64,000 bases of DNA from Flavobacterium glycines (GTDB taxonomy: Bacteria; Bacteroidota; Bacteroidia; Flavobacteriales; Flavobacteriaceae), in the NCBI RefSeq assembly GCF_900100165.1, contig NZ_FNEO01000006.1, positions 1 through 64,000 on the forward strand, read 5' to 3'. Positions within the stretch are counted from its first letter, which is position 1; each line of letters starts with the position of its first letter. Below, piece by piece: positions 17,618 to 26,454 of the stretch. A program made the position numbers and the translations under genes. A model generated the notes under the pieces. It was not told the origin of the DNA and did no database searches. It worked only from the letters and a program-made list of their open reading frames with translations.

Positions 17618-17648
17618 ATAAAGTACCAATTTTATTGGAGGTGACAAA
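17618..17648 (-). promoter_or_regulatory. Possible htpG promoter
   Basis: On the minus strand TTTG (17645-17648) is followed after 19 nt by TACTTTAT (17618-17625), a near match to the Bacteroidota TTTG / TAnnTTTG pair. It lies about 50 nt upstream of htpG. Confidence 0.4.
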
Positions 17649-17714
17649 TTGTCTTAGTTGTGAATTTTGTAATAAAATAATAGCATTTTGAAATAAAATC
17701 TGTAAGTTAGATTG

Positions 17715-17722
17715 TATCTTTG
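17715..17722 (+). promoter_or_regulatory. -7 promoter box of the lipocalin-like lipoprotein gene
   Basis: TATCTTTG is a perfect TAnnTTTG box, 29 nt upstream of the ATG at 17752. Confidence 0.55.
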
Positions 17723-17751
17723 TCTTAGTTTAATCATTAAAACGAGAAACG

Positions 17752-18228
17752 ATGAAAAAAATATTTTTTGTTACAGCATTTGCATTAGCGCTATTTTCCT
17801 GCAAAACATCTTCGGTAACAGCAACCAAATTAGACAGAGGAATTCAAACCGGAATTAAAGGAAATTGGGTTATTAGCTCGGTTACTTATCCGGGTTCAGA
17901 ATACATTAAGGTGAATTCTTTTCAATTAGCTGATTCAAAATGTTTTGAAGGAAGTACCTGGAAATTTGTTTCTAATAACAATAAAGGGAATATGGCTTTA
18001 ACTAAATACGATTGTCCGGTTTTTAGTTCGCCAATTACGTGGTTTGTCAATTCAAACGGAGAGTTCATATTGAAAATTTTAGATGCCGGTGAAAAAGCCA
18101 GAAAAGTGAGAGATGGTTATGTATTACACGTAGCCAATCAAACAGAAAGTTCTTTTCAGTTAATTGACAAAATTAATGTTGGAGGAAAATTAACAGATGT
18201 AGTGTACCAATTTCAACGTGTAAACTAA
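17752..18228 (+). CDS. Lipocalin-like lipoprotein
   Basis: The 158-residue protein begins with a lipoprotein signal peptide ending in the lipobox LFSCK, so Cys17 would be lipidated. The mature part has the pattern of small lipocalin-like domain proteins of Bacteroidota: GNWVISSVTYPG near the start, a WKFVSNNNKGNMAL strand, then ESSFQLIDKI and VVYQFQRVN at the end. The ligand is unknown. It precedes the OmpA-family gene by 30 nt on the same strand and both encode envelope proteins, so they probably form one operon from the -7 box at 17715. Confidence 0.75.
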   Translation: MKKIFFVTAFALALFSCKTSSVTATKLDRGIQTGIKGNWVISSVTYPGSEYIKVNSFQLADSKCFEGSTWKFVSNNNKGNMALTKYDCPVFSSPITWFVNSNGEFILKILDAGEKARKVRDGYVLHVANQTESSFQLIDKINVGGKLTDVVYQFQRVN

Positions 18229-18258
18229 TTAGTAAGTACAATTTTTAAAGAGATAATT

Positions 18259-18954
18259 ATGAAAAAGATATCGGTATTAGCATTAGCTTTAATCATGACA
18301 ATGAGCACAGTTTTTACAAGTTGTGAGGCTGTAAAAAATACGAACAAAACGCAAAGAGGAGCTGCTATTGGAGCTGCTGGTGGAGCAATCATAGGAGGAA
18401 TCCTTGGAAATAACCTTGGAAAAGGTGGAAAAGGCGCTATGGGAGCTGTAATTGGTGGTGTTGTAGGTGGTGTTGCCGGAGGTGTTATTGGTAATAAAAT
18501 GGACAAACAGGCCAGAGAAATTGATCAGGCTATTCCAGGTGCTGAGGTAAAAAGAGTAGGTGAAGGAATTCAATTGGTTTTAAACGAAAATGCAATTCGT
18601 TTTGATACAAATAAATCTACTTTAACTGCTGCTGCAAAAGCAAACTTAGACAAATTAGTTGCTGTTTTCAATGAATATCCGGATACTGATATCACTATTT
18701 TTGGATATACTGACAGCACAGGACCGGCTGATTACAACTTGAAACTTTCAGGTGAGCGCGCTAACTCTGTTAAAAATTATTTAGCAAGTAAAGGTCTTTC
18801 AGCCAGCAGATTTACCATTCAGGGAATGGGAATTGCTGATCCAATCGCTACTAATGATACAGCAGAAGGAAGAAGCCAAAACCGTCGTGTAGAATTTGCA
18901 ATTGTTGCCAATGCTAAAATGAAAGCTGACGCAGAAAAAGAAGCAGCGAAGTAA
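18259..18954 (+). CDS. OmpA family lipoprotein with glycine-zipper segment
   Basis: The 231-residue protein has a signal peptide with lipobox FTSCE, followed by a glycine-zipper hydrophobic region (about residues 36-80, AAIGAAGGAIIGGILG and VVGGVAGGVIG) and a C-terminal OmpA peptidoglycan-binding domain. The OmpA signature is GYTDSTGPADYNLKLSGERA and the binding residues Asp and Arg (NDTAEGRSQNRRVEF) are present. It would anchor the outer membrane to peptidoglycan. It is followed by a strong terminator and preceded by the lipocalin-like gene in the same operon. Confidence 0.93.
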   Translation: MKKISVLALALIMTMSTVFTSCEAVKNTNKTQRGAAIGAAGGAIIGGILGNNLGKGGKGAMGAVIGGVVGGVAGGVIGNKMDKQAREIDQAIPGAEVKRVGEGIQLVLNENAIRFDTNKSTLTAAAKANLDKLVAVFNEYPDTDITIFGYTDSTGPADYNLKLSGERANSVKNYLASKGLSASRFTIQGMGIADPIATNDTAEGRSQNRRVEFAIVANAKMKADAEKEAAK

Positions 18955-18979
18955 TTAGTTGACTTTTTGAATATAATAG

Positions 18980-19016
18980 AAGTCGTTCCTTATTTAGGAG
19001 CGACTTTTTTTTTTTA
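18980..19016 (+). terminator. terminator of the OmpA-family operon
   Basis: A 10-bp stem (AAGTCGTTCC with GGAGCGACTT) is followed by 12 T. It lies 25 nt after the stop codon. The rest of the 321-base gap to 19276 holds a small hairpin (CACAGAT 19018-19024 with ATCTGTG 19037-19043) and AT-rich sequence with no gene. Confidence 0.85.
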
Positions 19017-19238
19017 CCACAGATGATTATAAAGAAATCTGTGAATCTGCGGTGTTTTTTTATAAAAACTTATAGGAGCTAATTGTCTTTTTTCTAACAT
19101 GAAAAAAACTTCAATGACTTATATGGTTATTTATTCGTCATAGATTAAAAACGATTTTTTTTGAAAATCTGTGCAATTTGCGGTTAATATTTTGAGCTAT
19201 CTTTTTAAAGATATTTATTTTTTTATACCAAAGAAATC

Positions 19239-19246
19239 TATCTTTG
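19239..19246 (+). promoter_or_regulatory. -7 promoter box of the ABC ATPase gene
   Basis: TATCTTTG is a perfect TAnnTTTG box, 29 nt upstream of the ATG at 19276. Confidence 0.55.
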
Positions 19247-19275
19247 CAATCCAAGAAAAATAACAATTCATACTA

Positions 19276-20223
19276 ATGCTTCAAGTTCAAAATATCTCCT
19301 TTGGTTACACCGAAAAACCAGTAGTTCAAAATATTCATTTCTCTGTAGAAAAAGGACAAAATATAGCAGTAATTGGCGAAAGCGGTTGCGGTAAAAGTAC
19401 TTTGTTGAAGTTGATTTATGGTTTGTACGATTTAGATCAGGGACGTATTTTTTGGAATGGAGAAGAAGTTTTAGGGCCTAGTTTTCATTTGGTTCCGGGA
19501 ATGCCTTATATGAAGTATTTGTCTCAGGATTTTGATTTGATGCCTTATACTACTGTGGCTGAGAATGTGGGTAAATTTTTATCGAATATTTATCCTGAAC
19601 AAAAAAAAGCCCGTGTTAAAGAACTTCTTGAAATTGTTGAGATGACAGAGTTTGCCGATGTTAAGGCTAAATACCTGAGCGGCGGTCAGCAACAACGTGT
19701 GGCTTTGGCAAGGGTTTTGGCTTTAGAACCTGAAGTTTTGTTGCTGGATGAACCTTTTAGTCATATTGATAATTTTAGGAAAAATGCCCTCAGACGCAAT
19801 TTATTTGCTTATCTTAAAACAAGAGGGATTAGCTGTATTGTGGCTACTCATGACAGTACCGATGCACTTTCATTTGCCGATGAAACCATTGTTTTACAGA
19901 ACGGAAAAATAGTCGATAAGGCTGATTCTTATAGTTTGTATAACAATCCTATTAATAAATATGTTGCTTCTCTTTTTGGAGAAGTTAACGAATTGAAATT
20001 ATCTCAACTAATCAATGTAAGTGAAGAAGATGACGAATTACTTTTATTGTACCCACATCAATTAAAAGTGGATGAAAAAGGAATTATGAATGTTCTTGTA
20101 AAACAATCTTATTTTAAAGGTGGTTATTATTTGATTAAAGCAGTTTTTGACAGAAAAGTGATTTTCTTCGAACATGAATCTTCTTTAGAATTTAATCAGG
20201 AAGTGAATTTGAAAATATGTTGA
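19276..20223 (+). CDS. ABC transporter ATP-binding protein
   Basis: The 315-residue protein has a complete ABC ATPase: Walker A GESGCGKST (about 37-45), Q-loop LSQDFDLMPYTTV, signature LSGGQQQ, Walker B VLLLDEP and switch His in VATHDSTD. About 80 residues after the nucleotide-binding domain form a small C-terminal beta-rich region (LLLLYPHQLKVDEKGIM..., ending in NQEVNLKIC) that looks like a TOBE-type domain, as in PotA/CysA/ModC-like importer ATPases. No permease or binding protein gene is next to it, so the transported substrate is unknown. A good -7 box precedes it, and no terminator is seen before the KAS III gene 120 nt downstream. Confidence 0.88.
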   Translation: MLQVQNISFGYTEKPVVQNIHFSVEKGQNIAVIGESGCGKSTLLKLIYGLYDLDQGRIFWNGEEVLGPSFHLVPGMPYMKYLSQDFDLMPYTTVAENVGKFLSNIYPEQKKARVKELLEIVEMTEFADVKAKYLSGGQQQRVALARVLALEPEVLLLDEPFSHIDNFRKNALRRNLFAYLKTRGISCIVATHDSTDALSFADETIVLQNGKIVDKADSYSLYNNPINKYVASLFGEVNELKLSQLINVSEEDDELLLLYPHQLKVDEKGIMNVLVKQSYFKGGYYLIKAVFDRKVIFFEHESSLEFNQEVNLKIC

Positions 20224-20343
20224 TTTTTCATTTTTTTCTTTGCTATTAAATTGTAAAAAATCTTTTTATTTATTGAAAAAGTAGTAATTTGTAGGTTAGA
20301 ATGCAGGACGCATTCTTTGTTATTCTAATCTAAAAATACTGCT

Positions 20344-21351
20344 ATGTATCATTCAAAAATTTCGGGTTTAGGTTTTTATGTGCCTTCCAATGTGGTCACT
20401 AATGATGATTTGTCAAAAATCATGGATACTAATGACGAATGGATTCAGGAACGAACCGGAATTAAAGAACGCAGACATATTGTTAAAGGAGAAGACACTA
20501 CAACTTCTATGGGTGTCAAAGCTGCCAAAATTGCTATAGAGCGCGCCGGAATTGACAAGGACGACATTGATTTTATCGTTTTTGCTACCTTAAGTCCGGA
20601 TTACTATTTTCCGGGACCGGGCGTTTTAGTACAACGGGATTTGGGATTAAGAACCGTGGGAGCTCTGGATGTTCGCAATCAGTGTTCGGGTTTTGTGTAT
20701 GCGCTTTCAGTTGCCGATCAGTATATTAAAACCGGAATGTATAAAAATATTTTGGTGATTGGTTCCGAAGTGCAGTCTTCAGGATTAGACATGACGACTC
20801 GCGGACGGGGAGTTTCCGTAATTTTTGGTGATGGAGCAGGAGCGGCTATCCTGAGTCGGGAAGAAGATTTGACAAAAGGAATTCTTTCAACCCATTTGCA
20901 TTCAGAAGGAATCCATGCCGAGGAATTAGTCCTGACCGCTCCGGGAATGGGAGGACGCTGGGTTAATGATATTTTAGTTGATAATAATCCCGATGACGAA
21001 AGTTATTTTCCACATATGAACGGACAATTTGTATTTAAAAACGCCGTTGTTCGTTTTGCAGAAGTAATCAATGAAGCTTTGGAAGCTAATGATTTACAGG
21101 TTTCGGATATTGATATGTTGATTCCACATCAGGCGAATCTGCGAATTTCACAGTACATTCAGAATAAATTCAAGTTGAATGACGATCAGGTTTATAATAA
21201 TGTGCAAAAATATGGTAATACCACTGCGGCTTCTATCCCAATTGCATTGACTGAAGCCTGGGAACAGGGAAAAATAAAATCAGGAGATATAGTCGTTTTA
21301 GCGGCCTTTGGTAGCGGTTTTACCTGGGCAAGTGCAATTATCAGATGGTAA
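20344..21351 (+). CDS. fabH: 3-oxoacyl-ACP synthase III (KAS III / FabH family)
   Basis: KAS III condenses an acyl-CoA, classically acetyl-CoA, with malonyl-ACP to start fatty acid synthesis. The 335-residue protein carries the catalytic triad: Cys114 in RNQCSGFVYAL, His in LIPHQANLRI and Asn in KYGNTTAASIP. The N-terminal VVTNDDLSKIMDTNDEWIQERTGIKERR is the family's hallmark. Flavobacteria usually carry several FabH paralogs; the absence of neighbouring fatty-acid genes makes a specialised starter-unit role possible. A bidirectional terminator follows. Confidence 0.88.
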   Translation: MYHSKISGLGFYVPSNVVTNDDLSKIMDTNDEWIQERTGIKERRHIVKGEDTTTSMGVKAAKIAIERAGIDKDDIDFIVFATLSPDYYFPGPGVLVQRDLGLRTVGALDVRNQCSGFVYALSVADQYIKTGMYKNILVIGSEVQSSGLDMTTRGRGVSVIFGDGAGAAILSREEDLTKGILSTHLHSEGIHAEELVLTAPGMGGRWVNDILVDNNPDDESYFPHMNGQFVFKNAVVRFAEVINEALEANDLQVSDIDMLIPHQANLRISQYIQNKFKLNDDQVYNNVQKYGNTTAASIPIALTEAWEQGKIKSGDIVVLAAFGSGFTWASAIIRW

Positions 21352-21362
21352 TTTTTTAAATC

Positions 21363-21400
21363 GAAAAGCCCGAAGTTGGCATACTTCGGGCTTTTCTTTC
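21363..21400. terminator. bidirectional terminator
   Basis: A 14-bp perfect stem (GAAAAGCCCGAAGT at 21363-21376 with ACTTCGGGCTTTTC at 21383-21396) separates the convergent KAS III and receptor genes. T runs flank it on both strands. Confidence 0.85.
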
Positions 21401-21425
21401 ACTACATAACTATCTAAAACTATTT

Positions 21426-23792
21426 TTATAAAACGCCACCACCCTGGCTTTCGTTTTGATCTCTTGTTTTTCGTTGGACTGCCTTGTTTTTACCGCTTCC
21501 AAATCGGTAATTGAAACCTATGTAGACTGAGCGGCTTTCCCAGTTGAATTGTCCGTATTGTTCTTTAGGATATTCTGATGTAAAGCGATAGCGCATCGTT
21601 TTAAAAATATCACTGTATCTGACAGTGAATGTTCCGGCTCCTTTCAGAACGTTGAGACTCGAACCTAAATCCATTTTCCACATGGGTTTACCCAGCATTT
21701 GCAGGGTTAAATCTTTTCCCTGATACATGGCAGAAAATTGAAAACGTAAATTTTTAGATGCTTTGAAAGTGTTGTTCATTCGTGCATTAAAAGCAGTTAC
21801 ATTGGCTTCGAGGAATTTACCAGAAACGACACCTCTAATCGTTTTGTTATAAGCATCTACACTCATATTGCTGCTGAACCATTTTGTAAAATCTAAATTA
21901 GCCGAAGATTCGAATCCATAAGCATTGTTGCCATTCAGATTGGCGTAAGATAATGTTTGCTTGGAAGGATCGTTAGGATTTTCGACTAAAGTTCGGGTGA
22001 TTTCATTGTTGATTCGTCTGTAGAAAATCCCAGAGGTTACGGAACCTATTTTTGTTTTTCGGGTGTAATTTAGTTCGAAAGAATTAGTAAACTGCGGACG
22101 CAAATTAGGGTTTCCTTCTGAGTCTATTTGCGGAGTACTCCAATCTCTGATAGGATTTAGTTGGTTAATGCTGGGTCTGTCCACTCTTCTTGAAAAACTT
22201 AAGTTGAACGAGTTTTTTTCAGAAGGAGTATAGTTTAAAAATCCCGAAGGATACAAGGTTAAAATGTCGTTATTAAATTTAGCAGGGGTTTCATCAACTT
22301 TGTTGAAATCAGCATTAGCTTCGTATTTTTCTATTCTTGTTCCCAGTTGTGAGCTCCATTTTTTCCATTGTTTACCAATAGTAGCGTATCCTGAATAAAT
22401 ATTTCGGGAGAATTTAAAATTAGAGTTGTAGTTGTTGTTCAATAAAAAATTATTACGCGCATTTTCGATTCGGCTTTCCAAACCTAATTCTAATTTTAAG
22501 GTTTCTGACAGCGGATTAACGTAATCTAAATTGATTAAAGTGTTGTTTCTTTTGTTGGTGATATAATTAGTTCTGGGATCGCTGTAAAAAGCATCTTCTT
22601 TATTGTCTCCATCAGAATAATTAGCTTCCAGTTCTATGTTGTGTCCTTCTTTTTTAAAATTCTTTTTATAATCTATATTATAGGTTTGGGAAAAATTGTC
22701 AACCTTGTTGTTGAATGTTTGGTTAATATCAGTTTTTGAAGGATCTACAAAATCAATTTTGGATAAGGAACCTGATTTTCCTTTGAATAGGTTTTGATTA
22801 GTGTAGAATGACAAGGTGTTTTTTTCATTGATGTAGATGTCAAAACCTATTTTGGCTAGATGTGAAGTGTTGTTTCTGGTGAAAGTATAATCTTGAAAAT
22901 CTTCCAATCCGGTTTCGGTGGTGTTTATAAAGCCATAATTGGTACGTTTTCCGGTGTTTAAACCGTAATTAGCAAACCAGTTGATTTTTCCGTTGCGGTA
23001 ATTCATGTCAACTGACGAGTTTAATTTTGGTGTGATTCCAAAGGTTACACCGTTATTAATACTTCCGTTTAAGCCTATTTTAGTGTTTTTGTTTAAAACA
23101 ATGTTTATTATTCCGCTCATTCCTTCCGGATTATATTTCGCAGAAGGATTTGTAATTAATTCAATTTGTTTAATGGATGAAGACGGGATTTGCTGTAATA
23201 ATTGGGCCGTTTCTATGGTTGTAGGTTTTCCGTCAATTAATACCCTTACATTTGGATTTCCTCTTAGACTAATGGCATTGGTTTGTTGATCAATGCTAAC
23301 AGAGGGAATGTTGTTCATTATTTCGGCAGCAGTTGAACCTGCTGAAATTAAATCTTTACCAATGTTGATTACTTTTCGATCGATTTTTTGTTCTATAGTC
23401 GATTTTTCGCTGACAATTTCTACGCCTTTTAGCTCAATGGCATCTTCCTCAATGGCAATGGTGTTGAGGTTTGCATTTGTGTTATTTACAGAGAGCGTTA
23501 TAGATTTACTCACGGTTTTGTAACCCATGTACTGAATTTCGACATTGTATTTTTTTAATTCAAGATTCTTGATTCGGAATAATCCTTTTTCAGAAGTGAT
23601 TCCTCCACTTACCACTTTTCCATTATCCTGAACAATAATGTTGACAAAGGGAATAGGCTGGTTAGTTTTTTTATCAACTACCTTTCCTGAAATGCTGCCT
23701 GATGCCTCGGTTAAATTTACCGGTATCGAATTTTGTGCTGCTAAGGAAATAAGATTTCCAAAGAGACAGAGTAAGATTAGTTTTATTCTCAT
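21426..23792 (-). CDS. TonB-dependent receptor-like outer-membrane protein (OMP_b-brl type)
   Basis: The 788-residue protein has a signal peptide (IKLILLCLFGNLISLAAQ), a carboxypeptidase-regulatory-like domain (about 30-115, SGKVVDKKTNQPIPFVNIIVQDNG), a plug domain (EIMNNIPSVSIDQQTNAISLRGNPNVRVLIDGKP), and a long barrel. The barrel has the pattern of the outer-membrane beta-barrel family OMP_b-brl_3. The substrate is unknown. The frame is open to 23867, but MRIKL at 23792 is the start before a proper signal peptide. Upstream are a perfect -7 box (23831-23838) and a palindromic site (23851-23873) shared with the regulator operon at 39901. Confidence 0.88.
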   Translation of the reverse strand: MRIKLILLCLFGNLISLAAQNSIPVNLTEASGSISGKVVDKKTNQPIPFVNIIVQDNGKVVSGGITSEKGLFRIKNLELKKYNVEIQYMGYKTVSKSITLSVNNTNANLNTIAIEEDAIELKGVEIVSEKSTIEQKIDRKVINIGKDLISAGSTAAEIMNNIPSVSIDQQTNAISLRGNPNVRVLIDGKPTTIETAQLLQQIPSSSIKQIELITNPSAKYNPEGMSGIINIVLNKNTKIGLNGSINNGVTFGITPKLNSSVDMNYRNGKINWFANYGLNTGKRTNYGFINTTETGLEDFQDYTFTRNNTSHLAKIGFDIYINEKNTLSFYTNQNLFKGKSGSLSKIDFVDPSKTDINQTFNNKVDNFSQTYNIDYKKNFKKEGHNIELEANYSDGDNKEDAFYSDPRTNYITNKRNNTLINLDYVNPLSETLKLELGLESRIENARNNFLLNNNYNSNFKFSRNIYSGYATIGKQWKKWSSQLGTRIEKYEANADFNKVDETPAKFNNDILTLYPSGFLNYTPSEKNSFNLSFSRRVDRPSINQLNPIRDWSTPQIDSEGNPNLRPQFTNSFELNYTRKTKIGSVTSGIFYRRINNEITRTLVENPNDPSKQTLSYANLNGNNAYGFESSANLDFTKWFSSNMSVDAYNKTIRGVVSGKFLEANVTAFNARMNNTFKASKNLRFQFSAMYQGKDLTLQMLGKPMWKMDLGSSLNVLKGAGTFTVRYSDIFKTMRYRFTSEYPKEQYGQFNWESRSVYIGFNYRFGSGKNKAVQRKTRDQNESQGGGVL

Positions 23793-23830
23793 GACTATAT
23801 TTTTTTGATTGATTTTAATAGTTGATAATG

Positions 23831-23838
23831 CAAATATA
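23831..23838 (-). promoter_or_regulatory. -7 promoter box of the receptor gene
   Basis: TATATTTG on the minus strand is a perfect TAnnTTTG box, 39 nt upstream of the start codon. The operator-like site at 23851-23873 overlaps the expected -33 position. Confidence 0.55.
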
Positions 23839-23850
23839 TATCTTTTAGAT

Positions 23851-23873
23851 AATACTATGCAATGCAAAGTACT
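23851..23873. promoter_or_regulatory. Operator-like palindrome, site 1 (receptor gene)
   Basis: Left arm AATACTATG, 5-nt centre, right arm CAAAGTACT. The right arm and the 9-5-9 spacing are identical to sites at 39872 and 40834. The arms are related as an imperfect inverted repeat around AGTACTTTG/CAAAGTACT. Confidence 0.6.
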
Positions 23874-24023
23874 GTTTTTTGAAAAAAAGTACTTTTTTGT
23901 AATTATTTTCTTTTTATATGACTTGAAAAAGAAAATGTTCTACATCTTTAGACGTTTAACTTAGACAAATAGTTGTATGGGAAATTATCTTAGTTTCCAA
24001 TTTTCAAATCAGTACATAATGAC

Positions 24024-24031
24024 TATCTTTG
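24024..24031 (+). promoter_or_regulatory. -7 promoter box of argS
   Basis: TATCTTTG is a perfect TAnnTTTG box, 25 nt upstream of the argS start codon. Confidence 0.55.
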
Positions 24032-24056
24032 CGCACTTTATAAATTCAAAGACAAA

Positions 24057-25835
24057 ATGACATTATCACAAACACTTACTCCCTCTATACAAAAAGCAAT
24101 TCAGGATTTATTTGATGTAACAGTCGAAAAAATAGAATTTCAGGCGACCCGAAAAGAATTTGAAGGTGATATTACAATGGTGATTTTTCCTTTGTTGAAA
24201 ATCATAAAAAGTAATCCTGTAGAATTAGGAAATAAAATAGGGAATTATTTGGTTGAAAATGTTGCTGAGGTTAGTAAGTTTAATGTAGTTTCCGGCTTCT
24301 TAAATATTGTGATTTCAGATGCTCATTATTTGAATTTCTTCAACTCAATTAAAGATAATGCAAAATATGGTTTTGTAACTCCAAGTCCTGAGGATAAGGC
24401 TGTGATGGTAGAGTATTCTTCGCCAAATACCAATAAACCGTTGCATTTAGGTCACGTTCGTAATAATTTATTAGGGTATTCGGTAGCTGAGATTATCAAA
24501 GCTTCAGGAAAAAAAGTGTATAAAACTCAAATTATCAACGACAGAGGAATCCATATTTGCAAGTCGATGTTGGCCTGGCAAAAATTTGGAAAAGACCAAA
24601 CTCCCGAATCTACAGGATTAAAAGGAGATAAGTTAGTTGGTAATTTTTATGTGGCTTTTGATAAAGCTTATAAAGACGAAATCAACCAATTGATGGCGGA
24701 AGGTAAAACCGAAGACGAAGCAAAAAAACAAGCTCCAATTATTTTGGAAGCTCAGGATATGCTTCGTAAATGGGAAGCGGGAGATGAGGAAGTGGTTGCA
24801 CTTTGGAAAACGATGAACCAATGGGTTTATGATGGATTTGCGACAACTTATAAAAATTTAGGAGTTGATTTTGATAGTTATTACTACGAAAGTAATACTT
24901 ATTTATTAGGAAAAGATGTAGTTCAAATTGGCTTAGAAAAAGGAATTTTTGAAAAAGACCCAGATGGTTCGGTTTGGATTGATTTGACTGCTGAAGGTTT
25001 AGACCGTAAAATTGTATTGCGTTCTGACGGAACTGCGGTATATATGACTCAGGATATCGGAACTGCTATTCAACGAGTAAAAGATATGCCGGATGTAGGC
25101 GGAATGGTTTACACAGTAGGGAATGAGCAGGATTATCACTTTAAAGTATTGTTTTTGATTCTTAAAAAATTAGGATTCGACTGGGCTGATAATTTATACC
25201 ACCTTTCTTATGGAATGGTAGATTTACCTTCCGGAAAAATGAAATCCCGTGAAGGAACTGTGGTTGATGCCGATGATTTGATGCAGGATATGCAGGATAC
25301 GGCTCAGCAAATTTCGGAAGAGTTAGGGAAATTAGATGGTTATTCAGAAGAAGAAAAAGCCAGATTGTATAAAATTATTGGTATGGGAGCTTTGAAATAT
25401 TATATTTTAAAAGTAGATCCTAAAAAACGTATTTTGTTTAATCCGGAGGAATCAGTTGATTTTGCAGGAAATACAGGTCCTTTTATTCAATATACTTACG
25501 CAAGAATTCAGTCAATTATAAGAAAAGCTGATTTTGATTTTTCAAATGATGCTAAAGTGGATAGTTTACACGAAAAAGAAAAAGAGCTAATCAAACAATT
25601 AGAGTTGTTCCCTGAAGTAATTCAAAATGCGGCTCAAAATCACAGTCCGGCTTTGATTGCTAATTATACCTATGATTTAGTAAAAGAATACAATTCGTTC
25701 TATCAGGCAGTGCCTATTCTTGGGGAAGCCGAATTAGAAATTAAGAAATTCCGTGTGCAGTTATCTAAAAGAGTCGCTGATACCATTGCCGATGCTTTTA
25801 GTTTGTTAGGAATTAATGTTCCTGAGAGAATGTAA
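24057..25835 (+). CDS. argS: Arginyl-tRNA synthetase
   Basis: ArgS charges tRNA(Arg) with arginine at the cost of ATP. The 592-residue protein is a full-length class I synthetase. It has the N-terminal Add-1 domain that binds the tRNA D-loop (about 1-100), the catalytic signature YSSPNTNKPLHLGHVRNN with HLGH as the HIGH motif, the QIINDRGIHICKSM segment, the KMSKS-equivalent GKMKSREGT (near residue 393), and the C-terminal DALR anticodon domain ending in INVPERM. It is a single-gene unit with its own -7 box and terminator. Confidence 0.97.
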   Translation: MTLSQTLTPSIQKAIQDLFDVTVEKIEFQATRKEFEGDITMVIFPLLKIIKSNPVELGNKIGNYLVENVAEVSKFNVVSGFLNIVISDAHYLNFFNSIKDNAKYGFVTPSPEDKAVMVEYSSPNTNKPLHLGHVRNNLLGYSVAEIIKASGKKVYKTQIINDRGIHICKSMLAWQKFGKDQTPESTGLKGDKLVGNFYVAFDKAYKDEINQLMAEGKTEDEAKKQAPIILEAQDMLRKWEAGDEEVVALWKTMNQWVYDGFATTYKNLGVDFDSYYYESNTYLLGKDVVQIGLEKGIFEKDPDGSVWIDLTAEGLDRKIVLRSDGTAVYMTQDIGTAIQRVKDMPDVGGMVYTVGNEQDYHFKVLFLILKKLGFDWADNLYHLSYGMVDLPSGKMKSREGTVVDADDLMQDMQDTAQQISEELGKLDGYSEEEKARLYKIIGMGALKYYILKVDPKKRILFNPEESVDFAGNTGPFIQYTYARIQSIIRKADFDFSNDAKVDSLHEKEKELIKQLELFPEVIQNAAQNHSPALIANYTYDLVKEYNSFYQAVPILGEAELEIKKFRVQLSKRVADTIADAFSLLGINVPERM

Positions 25836-25860
25836 TCAAATTGAAATAAATAAATATCAA

Positions 25861-25893
25861 AAAGACTCCTTTTCGGGAGTCTTCTGTTTTTTT
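25861..25893 (+). terminator. argS terminator
   Basis: An 8-bp stem (AAGACTCC at 25862-25869 with GGAGTCTT at 25876-25883) is followed by a T run. It also separates argS from the convergent YceI gene. Confidence 0.8.
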
Positions 25894-25903
25894 AAGAAAA
25901 AAA

Positions 25904-26449
25904 TTATTGTGGTTCCAGGATAAAATTGATGATGGTATTTACATTTTTTGCAATTTTATCTTTGACTAAATTTGGGATTTCAATGTTGTAATCCTGTGGA
26001 TGAATATCAAAGTTTGATGTAGCGGTAATTTTTCCTGAATTCAAAACCAGATTAATTTTGGTGTTGATTTTTTTGGTTACACCGTGAATCGTTAAATCAC
26101 CCTGTAAGTCATAAGTTGATTTTGTTGCTGATAATTTTTTGGCATCAAAATTTTGAATTTTTCCTTTGAATGTTGCTTTGGGAAAAGTGTTGGATTCCAT
26201 ATAATTTTCATTAAAATGTTCTTCCATTAAAGGTGCTTTGAATTTGAAAGATTTAATTAATACCAAAGCAACAAAATCTCCGGTTGATTCGTCCAGAATA
26301 CAGGAGGCACTATTATTAGTGGCTTTGATTTCTTCGAAACTGGGCATGGATGCTTCAAAAGTAATTTTTCCGGTACGGGTAATCATTTTTTGGGAAAAAC
26401 AATAGTTTCCGATTAGGAATAGCAGTAGTAGAAGGCTTATTTTTTTCAT
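25904..26449 (-). CDS. YceI family periplasmic protein
   Basis: The 181-residue protein starts with a signal peptide (KKISLLLLLFLIGNYCFSQ) and has the YceI lipocalin-like pattern: TRTGKITFEASMPSFEEIKATNNSASCILDESTGDFVALVLIKSF, then MEEHFNENYMESNTFPKATFKGKI, and GDLTIHGVTKKINTKINL. YceI proteins bind isoprenoid-type lipids in a hydrophobic channel. The ATG at 26449 is chosen because the longer frame start (26482) lies inside the upstream gene. It is the last of five minus-strand genes (Rieske, OB-fold, DUF5777, cytochrome-like, YceI), beginning 5 nt after the cytochrome-like gene. Confidence 0.88.
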   Translation of the reverse strand: MKKISLLLLLFLIGNYCFSQKMITRTGKITFEASMPSFEEIKATNNSASCILDESTGDFVALVLIKSFKFKAPLMEEHFNENYMESNTFPKATFKGKIQNFDAKKLSATKSTYDLQGDLTIHGVTKKINTKINLVLNSGKITATSNFDIHPQDYNIEIPNLVKDKIAKNVNTIINFILEPQ

Positions 26450-26454
26450 CTTGT

